The position numbers and the translations under genes were made by a program. Of a DNA stretch of 64,000 nt, positions 1 to 11,363 are shown piece after piece. The notes under the pieces are model-generated. The model made no database searches, was not told the DNA's origin, and saw nothing but the letters and a program-made list of their open reading frames with translations. This stretch comes from Arbacia lixula (taxonomy: Eukaryota; Echinodermata; Echinoidea; Arbacioida; Arbaciidae), in the NCBI GenBank assembly GCA_963669155.1, contig OZ022588.1:19323438-19387437 (forward strand). Reading direction: 5' to 3'. Every line of letters starts with the position of its first letter. The stretch's first letter is position 1.

Positions 1-612
1 GAAAACTACTTCGTAAGATAATTCATGTCGCCATAACAACATCAACTTGCTGTGAAGTGAACTTGGCACGATGATACGTATCGTCATGATGACAAGAAAG
101 TATCTCTTTAGAAGTCGACTTGGCAGGATAATTTTTGAAATGTTGACTTGAAATTTTGTAAGATAATTCATTGTGCTATAACGTCATGGATTTTGCGTTG
201 AATCAACTTGGCAAGATAATCAATTTCACCATGTGCTACATTATTTTTTGGAAAGTCGACTTCGCTAAAGAATTTTCATGTATTTGGTCATGTCGGCTAT
301 TAACGAAATTTGCTAAATCGACAAGGTAAGTGAAACATCTTTTCATGTCGACATGGTATCGATATTTAATCGTTTATGTATGTGATAGTATACAAAATGG
401 AATGGTCATGGGTGCAATGGAACAATATTTCGTATAAGGTGAAAGATATTAGATGTTCTATTCAACGAAGCCGAGCTGAGTTTAATGAAGCGTCTCATCT
501 TTTACCGAATTCACATCAATCGAAATTCTAAGACGGTGCCCTGAAGTGAACAATGCAATTTTATGAAGATAAAAGAGATGAATAAAGACGGGCCCCTGTC
601 TTCGTCTTACAG
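1..612 (+). other. intron of the first MFS gene
   Basis: This stretch has no coding potential and ends in a pyrimidine-flanked acceptor (cttacag at 606-612) directly before the coding exon, so it is read as an intron. It contains loosely repeated phrases such as cttggcaagataat, which suggests an old, diverged short-period repeat. The earlier exons of the gene must lie upstream of the window. Confidence 0.6.
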
Positions 613-1068
613 GCAGGGATGGCGAGCTGCGTACCGTTCATCTTCCAGACCGGTTCTCCGACCGTCTTTATCCTCTTCGCCATCGTCTTATTCATGGTCG
701 ATTGGTTCTATGCCGTGGTGCTCGCTGCCATCGCTGACCTCACTCCGGAGGACAGCCGCACCATGGTTTTCGGCGTCACCTACTTCATAGCCTTCTCTTT
801 GGGTGGCGCTGTCAACCTCCTCGTCACGCCCATGACGGACGCGTTGGCCAACTCCAAGGAGGCGCTGAGCCTGCTAACGGGGACGCTGCTCGTGTTTGGT
901 GTGGCCGTGATGTTAGCCGCGGCGGTACAGGTGCAGATACATGAGCAGAGAGGGACAGCGTCGTGGGCTAATGGTGTTTCGCCGCCTGCGAGCGAGACGA
1001 CACAGTTACTCACATCGCCTGTTGAGGGCGAGATTGACCACGAACCCTCTCGACATAGTTTGCGGTGA
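613..1068 (+). CDS. spinster-like MFS transporter, last exon (partial gene)
   Basis: This is the terminal exon of a membrane transporter. It reads in phase 0 from the acceptor at 612 (Ala-Gly-Met-Ala-Ser-Cys-Val-Pro) to TGA at 1066-1068, about 151 codons. Three to four hydrophobic membrane spans are visible, with a short acidic and arginine-containing loop (Pro-Glu-Asp-Ser-Arg) between them, then a hydrophilic tail of about 45 residues. Position, phase and pattern match the last exon (25654-26091) of the complete transporter downstream: both start just before a Cys-Val-Pro and carry the C-terminal half of the MFS fold. The two genes are therefore tandem paralogs on the same strand. The family moves small molecules or lipids; the substrate cannot be told from sequence. 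The first in-frame ATG (619) is internal and not the gene start. Confidence 0.8.
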   Translation, partial: AGMASCVPFIFQTGSPTVFILFAIVLFMVDWFYAVVLAAIADLTPEDSRTMVFGVTYFIAFSLGGAVNLLVTPMTDALANSKEALSLLTGTLLVFGVAVMLAAAVQVQIHEQRGTASWANGVSPPASETTQLLTSPVEGEIDHEPSRHSLR

Positions 1069-2879
1069 TTAACCCTCTCAATCACATGGGAGCACAAAGT
1101 GTAAAAATTCGTACTTTTCATGGCCAGAGATGGCTGATTTTCACTCGGCCAAACAGCTTGCTCTCCGGCCTATAGCATTTGCATTGATGGTGCAGCAATA
1201 TACTCTAGGCAAGAAACCGCTTGTCCAGGAAGTGGTTCACCTATGCCGCTCGCTGTCTGCATTTTGGCGCTAGTGATTTGCCGCCGAGACATAGCAAGAA
1301 ATGAGTTATCCTTATTATGATTTGGCTAAAGGGGGTTTATTAGTGTGTGTGTGTGTGTGTTTTTATTGTCGCAATATTAAAATTGTTTTGACCTGCAATT
1401 GTAATTGTAACTCCTTTATTTACGGCCGATTTTTTCTTCACAGCGTCGCATACGTGCGCTTCGCCTGTATACCTTAATTAGTCCACCATAAAGTCTGGAA
1501 ATGTAAGGGTTAACTCTCCCATAACCATTGATGTCAAGATGTGTAGGTAGCCAATCGGGTTTTCAAGGCGTAGTAAATGTGTTAAAGGAAATATTTTGGC
1601 AAAAGGGAATCTGGGTAAAGTACATTTATCATTAATTATGAAGGAGAGATGCTATTTAAAGGATCAGTGATTCTCTAAAACTGCGTTTACGAAAGACATT
1701 TCATTTTGTCTACTTATATGCAAATACGTACGGTGCTTGCATATGATGATTTCATTCATTTGTTAATACTATTGAACCTGTTTATGTCATTGTATCGAAG
1801 TAATTTTTACTAACATACTAATTACATTATTTACATAGCAAAACAAATTCTAAGTTCGTACGAGGTTTAAAGCATGTTTTCAAAGCGAGGAAATAAAGAA
1901 GACCGCACTAAAAAGGGTACACAGTCCGTATATAAAGTGGAAAATAATATCTTTTTAAAATTTGATTTGAATGAAAGTGGAAAATTAGAAAAACAAAATT
2001 GAACATTTTTTTTGAGAAAAAAATCAGAATATAATATTCATACATGATGATCATATTTCACTACTTCATCGATCATAACGAATAATAAGACAAATTTCCC
2101 CCTCCACCATCCTTGATTGTACCTCAATTCCAAGATGTATTGATGTAAGAGGAGAGACGTTCACAAAGTGACTGAATGCATTGCTCTTCGTTTTAATGTG
2201 ATATACGCGGTATATCACTCAAGTGTCTTTATTGATCGGTTTTACAGTATTATAACTGTTATGAATAATCGGTTTATAAATAGCATATATTTATGTTGAA
2301 GGCACACAAAGCGCACTATGTTATTTCCGTGTTTTATGTTTTGGGATAGGTACATAAAGATAATACACTAGACTCGAACAGAGAGCGAGTGACCTGTTTG
2401 TATACATGTGTTTTAATTCTGGAATACTTTCGTTGATATATACATGAGGATAATACACGTAGTTCCAACATTAGTCATCATTGGTATACTGGTCAGTACG
2501 AAGATATTTGGGGTGAAGAGATGTGAGGGAGTGACCAGTGGTAGGATGCTGTGGACATGTGAATACCTATAGGAATGCGGGAATAGGAGGAGGACTGAGA
2601 GTTTGAGACAGACAGAAGACAAAGTGGAAATGTTACATGCAAGCTTGGTTGAAACTTAAAGGAGCATACTACATACAGGAAATATATATTCATATATGAC
2701 AGCGATCATGTAGCTGAATACACAACACCGTGCTATTCGCCTATTCAGGAGGGAGACCGGCGGGTGCTATTAACTTATTTAAAGTGTTACTAAATTACGT
2801 ACGCCTCCAGTGACGTATGAGAAGTAAACATTACTATGACTAAATGGGAAGTCTATCCATGGAGGTGTTATGAAGGAGT
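1069..2879. other. AT-rich intergenic stretch, no gene seen
   Basis: This holds the 3' flank of the first transporter gene. A short (GT)n tract lies at about 1343-1360. The remainder is AT-rich, with no open frame resembling a protein and no clear repeat structure. Confidence 0.5.
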
Positions 2880-3590
2880 AGAAACTCGAGCATAATACAT
2901 TCAAACATCTGTATGGGTTCTAAAGGGTGCTCATGAATGTCAAAAGAATTCCATAATCATGACAATGCTTTGATTTTCCATGTGCCGAGCCGACATTTAG
3001 CTGATGTCACCTTGGAAAGAAATTTCTTTAATTTCGCATTTTGTCTGTAGATGTTTTGTTTTTGACAAATACGTTTGCAAACTATAAGGAAGTTAACGGC
3101 AGATAATGACAGATCCTAATACTCTGTTTTTGTTTCGAAAAGTATTGAGGAATCATTAAAAATCGGACATATAAGCTATTTGTATTAATTACAAAATTGA
3201 CCAATTTCTTCCCTTTCCGACAACTTGTGCATTTGGGAGATTCAACCACCCTCAAAATGATATATTAAGCTGTGTGTTATCATTAACGGCGTTTGTGTGT
3301 GTTTGCGTGAAGCAGAGATATTTTACTTGAAAAACTTGTTTATTTGTGTTTGCTGATACCTGTTGTGCTCATGGAAGTATTATGTCATTAACAGAACGGG
3401 ACAAGCGAAATGAGTACATTTCTTTTGTTCTATCTGAGAAACCGTTGCCACACAATCATGTTCATAATTGTTCAAACACCTGAACAGCACCTGTTGAGAA
3501 CACCATAACTTTTCAGCGGCTTGGCACATGGGTTCAAAGAAAGAAAGTTGCTTCCTATCCTTCCATAACACATCCCTGGTCTATCAATAA
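2880..3590 (+). repeat. interspersed repeat R1, copy 1
   Basis: The block running from the ctcgagcataatac phrase near 2885 to the agaaagttgcttcc phrase near 3555 recurs in inverted orientation at 15540-16075 and again, split by a LINE, at 61625-61768 plus 63592-63945. Shared landmarks are a poly-T/gacaaat segment near 3060, a fibre of tacaaaattgaccaat near 3190 and the segment ending gccacacaatcatgtt near 3460. No intact coding frame is present, so it looks like a non-autonomous or fossil DNA element. Its right part (3400-3580) is also an inverted copy of 3770-3960. Confidence 0.75.
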
Positions 3591-3764
3591 AATGAGCATG
3601 GAACAGAAAGATATACGTCAATGGACTATTTACCGCTTCACATATGGGACAAATTACTGTTACTATGTGAATTCCGTAGAGTACCGAAGTGTGACGTCAT
3701 ATGATGTTGTCAAGACAACTGGTTATAAATGAAGTGGATAGAAGAAGCAACAGTGATCATAGCA

Positions 3765-4480
3765 GGGATGTGTTATGGAAGAATATGAAGCAACTTTCTT
3801 TCATTGAACCCATGTGCCACGCAGTTGAAAAGTTACGTGTTCTCAACAGGTGCTGTTCAGGTGTTTGAACTATTATAAACATGATTGTGTGGCAACGGTT
3901 TCTCAGAGAGAAGCTTGTCCTGTTCTGTTTTACAGCCAGTCGGCAGCCCCCAGCAAATTTTTATATTTTATGTTCAGCTCGGTAGTCGTGACCTTCACTT
4001 GACCTCTCGAACCGCAGAAAAGGTCTCCTTTTCAAACTGCGATATCCCATGAATAAACCATATTTTCGTACGCTTTCTTTTGCAACTGTATGTTGGAGGT
4101 CGAAATTTACCAAGTCTGAAAAAAAAAACATTTCATCAAAACAGGCAGAAAAATATTGCAAATTCGAGATAAATATGTGGCTCTAATTAAAAAAAGAAAA
4201 ATGAAAATAAACTCTACATTTCAATGTCAATCGCTTTTGAACCCCCAACACTTATAGATCATCTGAAGCGGAATCTATTGTACTTCTTGAACATACCATT
4301 TTTTTTCAACCTCTGTAGAAGGGTCAGGATCCAGCAAAATATCAACCATGTTCAAATCCAAAATGCATGAGACATGACGAAGTTGTGAGTGATCCTAACC
4401 AGCCAATCATAGTCTGCGACCGTTGAATCGCTGGTAGCATGACGTTATTGTCGCGGACTATGATTGGCTGGTTAGGATCG
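3765..4480 (+). repeat. composite repeat A-B-hairpin, copy 1
   Basis: Three modules follow each other: A (3770-3980, also at 6830-7045 and inverted at 3400-3580), B (3980-4390) and a hairpin (4391-4479). The same modules recur at 6828-7565, but there the hairpin follows A directly and B is inverted behind it. No protein is encoded. Confidence 0.75.
4391..4479. repeat. 24-bp-arm hairpin, copy 1
   Basis: Perfect inverted repeats at 4391-4414 and 4456-4479 (24 bp each) enclose a 41-nt loop. The arms contain a CCAAT/ATTGG core (agccaatcat). A nearly identical hairpin lies at 7050-7138. It may be a miniature element or the end of a larger foldback transposon. Confidence 0.85.
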
Positions 4481-4736
4481 TATTTTATTTGTAAACTGAA
4501 TGCCATAAGTCTCCGGATTTTCTTCTTTAGTATGCTTTCATCAATAAACCAAATTTGAATTGAAATTGATAAAGGAAAAGTGCACTGTATACTTGTGACA
4601 CACGGTGTCATTATGGTTACCTTGGAAATATCTTCAGAAGGAAGAATATTAATACATAAAGATTCTCCTTGTGGATTTTTTTTCACAACATTAAACGTTT
4701 TCAAAATAATTCATATTCATAGATACAGATATCTCG

Positions 4737-4882
4737 TTGATTTTTCTCCCATTTCTTCCTCTCTTTCTCTTTCTTTCCTTCTCTCATTTCCTTTTGTGCT
4801 CCTTTTCACCCCTATACCCTACCCTTCTCTATCTCTCCCTTTCCTTTTTTACCCACTCTCATTCTTCACAAATATTTTATGC

Positions 4883-4917
<35 letters not shown>

Positions 4918-4926
4918 TCTCTCTCC
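4737..4926. repeat. pyrimidine-rich low-complexity tract with (CT)n
   Basis: About 190 bases almost purely C and T on the plus strand, ending in an uninterrupted (CT)n run near 4887-4915. Open frames across it are low-complexity artefacts. Confidence 0.9.
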
Positions 4927-5487
4927 TGGAAGGACCGATGCCATATCCTATTGGCCAGTCCACGGAATGACAAACTTCAGGATAACTCAATCCACAACTT
5001 AGGCAAGCCCCATGGAGAGTTGGAAAATTGTCGGGTAAACCTCAGTAAGTGGGATTTAAGGGAATGAAAATATCAGGGCTGGCTTATGATCCGGGATGAT
5101 GGACAGTCCTACCAATCGAGGTGGCCACAGGAGTGTCGATGGGGAAGGGGATTTGCTCGGTCATCGGGAAAAACGGGGGCTGTTTGTGACCTCCTCGATA
5201 CAATACAGTTCATATTGGTTTACCACGATTTTTTACTGTTTCCTTTCCCTAGGTCTGTAAGCCATGTATCCTGCGTAAGACGGATTTTCTTAAATTGTAT
5301 TATATTATTGGCCGGGAAAAGGAGGAAGGGGGGGGGGGAAGGGGGGGTTCAGGGGGCGTTGGGGTGAGGGAACGTTTTTAGGGGCAGGCGCTATGTACGT
5401 TGATAAATAAACAGTATGAACCCGGTTTTTCCTTTACGTGAAAAAAATGGTCAAAAGAAGGGGTCAAGGGAAGAGAGGAAGGAAGAT

Positions 5488-5496
5488 TCTTTCTTT
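5488..5496 (-). terminator. snRNA 3' box-like element of U2
   Basis: Read on the minus strand this is AAAGAAAGA, about 20 nt past the U2 3' end. It fits the second half (AAARNNAGA) of the 3' box that directs 3' end formation of Pol II snRNAs. The GTTT half is not obvious. The assignment rests on position and this short match. Confidence 0.45.
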
Positions 5497-5516
5497 GGTA
5501 GATTATTACCCCGAAG

Positions 5517-5704
5517 GGTGGGCCGATCCCGGAGGTACTGCAATACCGGGCCAACCCGTGATCAGGACGGAGCAAGCTCCTATTCCATGATCTAAGTTCA
5601 AAAATCAGTTTAATATACTAGTGACTCGGTGAGCCACGTTTCAGATATTAAGCTGAAAAGAACAGATACTACACATGATCTTAGCCAAAAGGCCGAGAAG
5701 CGAT
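5517..5704 (-). ncRNA. U2: U2 spliceosomal small nuclear RNA
   Basis: The minus strand from 5704 reads ATCGCTTCTCGGCC, the canonical U2 5' end, and ends near 5517 at GGCCCACC, giving 188 nt, the usual U2 length. Visible hallmarks in order: the 5' domain that pairs with U6; the branch-site recognition segment GTGTAGTATCTG; stem-loop IIa, in which TTTCAG pairs with CTGAAA; stem IIb (GTGGCTC with GAGTCAC); an Sm site (ATTTTTGA); stem-loop III around AGGAGCTTGCTCCG; and stem-loop IV with TATTGCAGTA. Compared with the vertebrate sequence, stem IIa is changed on both sides so pairing is kept, which argues for a functional gene. The RNA base-pairs with the intron branch point in the spliceosome. A retropseudogene is less likely because there is no A tail and a 3' box-like sequence follows. 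Confidence 0.93.
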
Positions 5705-6827
5705 ACCGAAACGTTGTTTTCACAGGGTCCACACCCTTATTGGCAGTACAGAGAAAAATGGTTACCCATTCGACAAGCCGAAACATTTTACCGCTCTGTT
5801 AGTAAAATTATACGTAAAATGTCAATATATATGTAAGCTGTCAAGAAAATCTTATTTTGCAAGTAAACAGTAATATAAAACACAATCCTGCTTTTGTTCT
5901 AGCAATTATTAAACGTTTTCATAATAAATAAACACATTTCTACAGTCATGAATATGTAGGAGGCAGTTCATTCATATTCATATCCTGTTTCTACTTAAGT
6001 GCTGGTACTTAGGTGCTGGTACGTAAGTACGCCCACATAAAGGAAACGCCACGGCGCTCCGCGACGATTCGATGACCTTTGTATTGAGCGTGACGTCACC
6101 AGTAGTCCCGATCGATATAGCATTTCAATTTGATTGTGTATGCGAGCGCGCTGTCGTGCGGCACGATGTGCATACACAAAAGGTATTCGTGTACACAGTG
6201 TATGCGGGAAAAAATCCACCTCCTTGGCGTCTGTAAACTGTGTTGCACTTAAACATACTAATTTATAAGCATTCACACAAGAAACATGAGCAGATGTACA
6301 AATTACTAACAGTGCAAAGAAACAGACAAAACAAACTGCTAGCCTGATTATACACTTTTTCTTAAAGTAGACGATATTGAAAAAAGGGAGATCCTATCAA
6401 AAAGAGGTGAAAAACTACTTATACAGTGACTGCGAATGAATGTAGGCCAGGGACCAGTTCACCAAGATGTGTGTAAGTTACTCACAACTGGTAACCTGTC
6501 CTTGTGCTAAAATAATGAGAAATCCCAATTTGTTCCTGTTTTGGCAGAGTGGGAGTGAATTTCCTACAATCCTAGTCAATTAACAAATTGATTACTTTGT
6601 CTTCAGATGCTGTTTGTTAACAAAAGGAATTTTAATCTACAAAGATTAGATTTCATCTTTAGCTGAGATGGGATTCAAAATCATTGAGAATCTGATTTAG
6701 CAAGTAAAACCATGTCATCAGTCGTGCATAAAGTCGTGCATAACTTATGCACATCATCGGTGAAACACCCCCTAGATATGTTACTTTTTACGAGGTTTAT
6801 GTTGGTTTTATGTTGTTGTTTTTTTAT
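5705..6827. other. U2 upstream region and AT-rich spacer
   Basis: The U2 promoter should lie in the first 100 bases on the minus strand, but I cannot assign its proximal element with confidence. About 6000-6200 is a small GC-richer island containing a CRE-like tgacgtca near 6091. No gene is seen. Confidence 0.4.
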
Positions 6828-7565
6828 AAGAATATGAAGCAACTTTCTTTCTTTGAACCCATGTGCCACGCCGCTAAAAAGTTATGTGTTCTCAACAGGT
6901 GCTGTCCACGTGTTTGAACCATCATCTACATGATTGTGTGGCAACGGCTTCTCAGAGAGAAGCTTGTCCCGTTCTGGGACAAGCTGGAATTACAGCCAGT
7001 CGGCAGGCCCCAGAAGATACGCTTATTTTATTTTCAGCTCGGTAGTCGTGATCCTAACCAGCCAATCATAGTCTGCGACCGTAGAATCGCCGGTAGCATG
7101 ACGTTATTATCGCGGACTATGATTGGCTGGTTAGGATCGTTCACAACTTCGTCATGTCTCATGCATTTTGGATTTGAACATGATTGATATTTTGCTGGAT
7201 CCTGACCCTTCTACAAGAAGAGGTTGAAAAAAAATGGTATGTTCAAAAAGTACAATAGATTTCGCTTCAGATGAGCTATAAGTGTTGGGGGCTCAAAAGC
7301 GATAGGCATTGAAATACAGGTATAAAATTTATTTTAATTTGTTCTTTTTTTTAACAAGAACCACACATTTATCTCGAATTTGCAATATTTTTCTGCCTGT
7401 TTTGATTGAATGTTTTTTCACACTCGGTAAATTTCGACCTCCAACATACAGTTGCAAAAGAAAGTGTACAAAAATATGAATTAATAATGGCGATATCACA
7501 GTTTGGAAAGGAGACCTTTTCCGCGTTTCGAGAGGTCAAGTGAAGGTCACGACTATCGAGCTGAA
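6828..7565 (+). repeat. composite repeat A-hairpin-B(inverted), copy 2
   Basis: Module A (6830-7045) is followed by the hairpin (7050-7138). Then 7139-7560 is the reverse complement of module B from copy 1 (about 3985-4390). The sequence cagctcggtagtcgtga at the end of A returns as its near-perfect inverse at about 7546-7563, so the hairpin plus B segment is bracketed by an inverted repeat. No protein is encoded. Confidence 0.75.
7050..7138. repeat. 24-bp-arm hairpin, copy 2
   Basis: The arms at 7050-7073 and 7115-7138 are identical to those of the copy at 4391-4479. The 41-nt loop differs by a few substitutions and lies in the same orientation. Confidence 0.85.
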
Positions 7566-7802
7566 AAATGGAATCACGTGTTTTCTGCGGACTGGCTGTA
7601 CTGTGGATATCGGTTGCGAAGTCCGCATGATTTCTGAAAATTCGCGTCACTTTGAAGATGAATAGCACAAATGTTTTATTTTTGGGCCCAAACAAAACTG
7701 GAATCAAAATCTGCGCTGGAGTACTGGCTTTCCAAAGCTGTAACTGTTGTTACCGTCCAATTTGTAGAAGGGTCAGGATCCAGCAAAGTCTGAGAGCTTA
7801 TA

Positions 7803-8111
7803 TGTGACTGTTGCCGAGGCGTTTTAAATGAAGACAGAAGTCTCGACAGGAATTTGCTGTTTGGTTGGTCTTTTATTTCGTGTAGAAATTCCGTGAAAAC
7901 TCTTTGCCTCCTTATGTTAGAAAATGCTTCATCTTGGGCCTTGGATGTAATAGATGGAAGCAAATTCTGTCCCCAACAACAGTTCCTGACTTGCTGCTAT
8001 GTCAGTCAATATCTTGTGCAAGTACTGGCCACAAGAGGGCGCTATTTACTCAAAACCAAAATAACAGCAACAATAACAAAGTTTTGAAACTGGGATTCAA
8101 CTTTCACTACA
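7803..8111 (-). repeat. 3' LTR of the BEL/Pao element
   Basis: A 309-bp copy that differs from 14929-15237 at one visible base. It contains ttttatttcg and a short AT-rich segment. Its outer edge abuts the TTATA target duplication at 7798-7802. Confidence 0.92.
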
Positions 8112-8868
8112 TGGCTCCGTTAAATTAGCGATATGCTAATTTACCCAATTAACGCGTTGAATACAAGTAATGGAACCCCATTTAAAAACGTATCAGACAC
8201 ATAAATGCAACCACATCTTATCCAAAGTATGAAGTCGTATTCCATGGAATACAACAGAATACAAGCATATTAACCTGAACACACCTAGGTTTGATTAATG
8301 GAAATTCAACACACAACTTTCAATACTTTAGCCTGAGTGACTTTGCAGAAAAATAGCTCAATTACTCTTTCTACCGATTATCCTTTCTACTTGAAAATTT
8401 TATTCATTTATTATCTTTATTAATTGGTATATAAAAGACTGATTAGCAGCACAGGCTGAAAGCATCAGTTTACAAAAGTCTACATTGAGTGGGCAAGTTC
8501 AATATTGAATATTCATGCATAAACAACAACAAAAATCAATTTTACATACAATAAGTACAAGGGATATAACATATACAAAAATATACAAAAACATGTATCA
8601 ATGGGTATTTATAACGAAACTAAACGGAAACAAACCAGGCCCAAATAAAGTGAAAGTGAAATTGACTGAAATATACGTTTCATATATGATAGTAATAATT
8701 ACATCCATAAAATAACATTTGACAAAAAAAATACCTATTTCAAGTTTTAACGTGTTTCTGTGAATTTTTGCTGAATGTTTGTTTGTTTATTTGTTTGTTT
8801 TGCTGATGCACTCCTTCACAGCTCCAGCACCGGAATCAAGCATTCAGCAAAGACAGGCGAGATGTAAA
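8112..8868. other. AT-rich internal region of the BEL element
   Basis: It lies between the 3' LTR and the LINE fragment. No open frame of interest is present. A convincing polypurine tract next to the LTR is not visible on the coding strand. Confidence 0.4.
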
Positions 8869-9396
8869 TGAGTATAATGTTTGGACAAGAAATTAAAGGA
8901 GACAGGGAATTATACATGTATGATAGATTTGAGGTTTATTAAATTTATTCCTTTTATTCTAAGCTTTCAATGTGCGTGCCAGATAGGGGATTGTTGATTT
9001 GCGAAACCGTTCTGTATTGCATTTAATGGTACATAAACCGGATGTGTTACGTAGTTGTCTGGTGAGAGTGCTTGCTTTTGTTGGTGGAAGTAGATGTCTG
9101 TGCTTTGCCGAACGCAAGACTCCAGCGCCAAAGCTCTGAAGGAGTGCATCTCGGCGAGAACTTAGAGCTGGAAGTTTACACACTTCAAGAGCCTTATCGT
9201 AGTTAGTGTAGTTAGCACCCAAGATGATTCGAAGAGCTCTTTTTTGAACAAATTCAATTTTACTGGTCTGAACTTCTGTCAAGGACGTATGCCATACTGG
9301 ACATGCATACTCAAGAACCGGTCTGATATAACAGGAGTACACTGTTACCATGTCTTCAATGGGGGTCTTGCACTTTTTACAAAAATTCACGACCAT
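8869..9396 (-). pseudogene. LINE reverse transcriptase C-terminal fragment
   Basis: The minus frame 9396-8959 (145 codons) carries a typical C-terminal region of non-LTR retrotransposon ORF2: Tyr-Ile-Arg-Pro-Val-Leu-Glu-Tyr-Ala-Cys-Pro-Val-Trp, then Gln-Lys-Arg-Ala-Leu-Arg-Ile-Ile-Leu-Gly, then a Leu-rich arginine segment. The catalytic FADD region is absent, so this is a 5'-truncated insertion whose 3' untranslated part continues to about 8870. A TGA lies four codons upstream of the first ATG. It is nested within the BEL element and in the same orientation. CR1/Jockey-like grouping is a guess. Confidence 0.75.
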
Positions 9397-9399
9397 CCT

Positions 9400-10605
9400 T
9401 GCTAATCAGCAAAAAGAATAATACTGAAACCTAGTTTAGTACATGATCACTCGTACATATACATTTGATGAACAGAACACCTGTTCAAAGCTCAGTGTCA
9501 CAAGACTGAAACTTAATGGGCTTCAGGCTCTGAGGAGAGCACCATAATGCCTGCACAGCTAGCAAATGCTGTATTGCAACATAGTACTTCATACTATACT
9601 TCCTCTTTTGTTTACTTCGTGCAACCACCATTACACCTTACAATGGAGATCAGAAACATGGTACCGATGCTATACATACATGTACATGCGTACTCTCCCT
9701 TATTGCCTAATTCCTACACCATACATCAGGACGAAACTGAGTATTATCCACCATTTGATATAAAAACAAGCACAATTAAGCACTACATGTACAGGAACAT
9801 TGCATGTTTTAGCTTCCTTTCATGCATAATTATGTTCACATGAAGTATGTTTCTTATCGATTACTTCACATGTAAACAAAGAGATTCTCTAATACTTGAT
9901 AGATTATCTGTGGTATGTGAAATGTAACCATAAGTGGGCCATGGCACATAAGAATCTTCCACATAGTCTGCGTTTCAGACCTCAAAGGTTTAAGAAAAGT
10001 ATAATTCAACAAACCTTTGTTGACTATTCTTTACGTTTCCAATAATACACTGTACTGCATGGTACATTCTCACTGATTCAGTATATGACAATTTTTAAAT
10101 GGAGAAGTCTCTGGTAGAAATAAAATTACTCCACTTTCAAAGGAATAACAAACTGTTTTTCTTCATTTCACACATGACTCTAATACATGTAGTAAATCAA
10201 TTCAAAAATCAATTTAAGTTGAGCTTTTTTGCATCATTTCTAGAATTACTCTCACATTCAAATAACATGCATTGTACTTAATTTTAATACCGCACAATGC
10301 AAATATATATCGTTACTGTATTATCTTCCAGTGGTTAGAGATGATAATTTCCTTTAAATGATATCTCTACAATTACATTTCTTCAGCAATTACCAAAGTA
10401 AATACCAAACATGTGTATTCCAAATTCCTTCAAATAATTAGTCTTGTCTGAGACTTTCATACAAAGGGAAACACACATGAAGTCTTAAAGTTCAGACTCT
10501 GAAATACCCGAATTTTATGATCGAATGATGGTCTTAACATACAGGGCCCATTCAGCCCAATTTGTAAGCCGCACACAACCAAGTTAGTCTTTACATTCAG
10601 AATTA
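9400..10605. other. AT-rich internal region of the BEL element, no gene seen
   Basis: The sequence is AT-rich with many acatgt words. Open frames here are short and lack protein-like composition. Confidence 0.4.
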
Positions 10606-10611
10606 TACATT

Positions 10612-11305
10612 CAGGCGCACAAGAAAATTATTCTTCATATTCAGACGCTACAATATCTGAAGCGCACACGAAAATTATTCTTTGTGTTCAGACCCTACAA
10701 TGTATGAAGCACACAAGAAAATTATTCTTCATATTTAGACCCTGCAATGTATGAAGCGCACACGAAAATTATTCTTCGTATTCAGACCCTGCAATATATT
10801 AAGCGCACACGAAAATTATTCTTCATATTCAGACGCTGCAATATCTGAAGTGCACACGAAAATTATTCTTTGTGTTCAGACCCTACAATGTATGAAGCAC
10901 ACAAGCAAATTATTCTTCATATTTAGACCCTGCAATGTATGAAACGCACACGAAAATTATTCTTTATATTCAGACCCTACAATGTATGAAGCACACAAGA
11001 AAATTATTCTTCGTATTCAGACCCTGCAATATATGAAGCGCACACGAAAATTTTTCTTTGTGTTCAGACCCTACAATGTATGAAGCACACAAGAAAATTA
11101 TTCTTCGTATTCAGACCCTGCAATATATGAAGCGCACACGAAAATTATTCTTTGTGTTCAGACCCTACAATGTATGAAGCACACAAGAAAATTATTCTTC
11201 GTATTCAGACCCTGCAATATATGAAGCGCACACGAAAATTATTCTTTGTGTTTAGACCCTACAATGTATGAAGCACACAAGAAAATTATTCTTGGATTCA
11301 GTCCA
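10612..11305. repeat. 47-bp tandem array inside the BEL element
   Basis: About fifteen units of 47 bp, each containing cacacgaaaattattctt or cacacaagaaaattattctt and cagaccct. Two monomer types alternate (gaagcgcacacg... and gaagcacacaag...), giving a 94-bp higher-order period over 10880-11270. The array ends about 60 bp before the pol stop codon region, so it lies in the 3' untranslated part of the retroelement. It is not a CRISPR array, as the units have no spacers. Confidence 0.92.
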
Positions 11306-11363
11306 GTCAAGTGTTCTATCTATAGTTCAGACCTGACCTTGAAAGTTTGTAATCGTTCATGGT

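Noticed and set aside
10612..11305. CRISPR-like array
   Set aside because: The 47-bp units abut without spacers and vary as a satellite does. The genome is eukaryotic.
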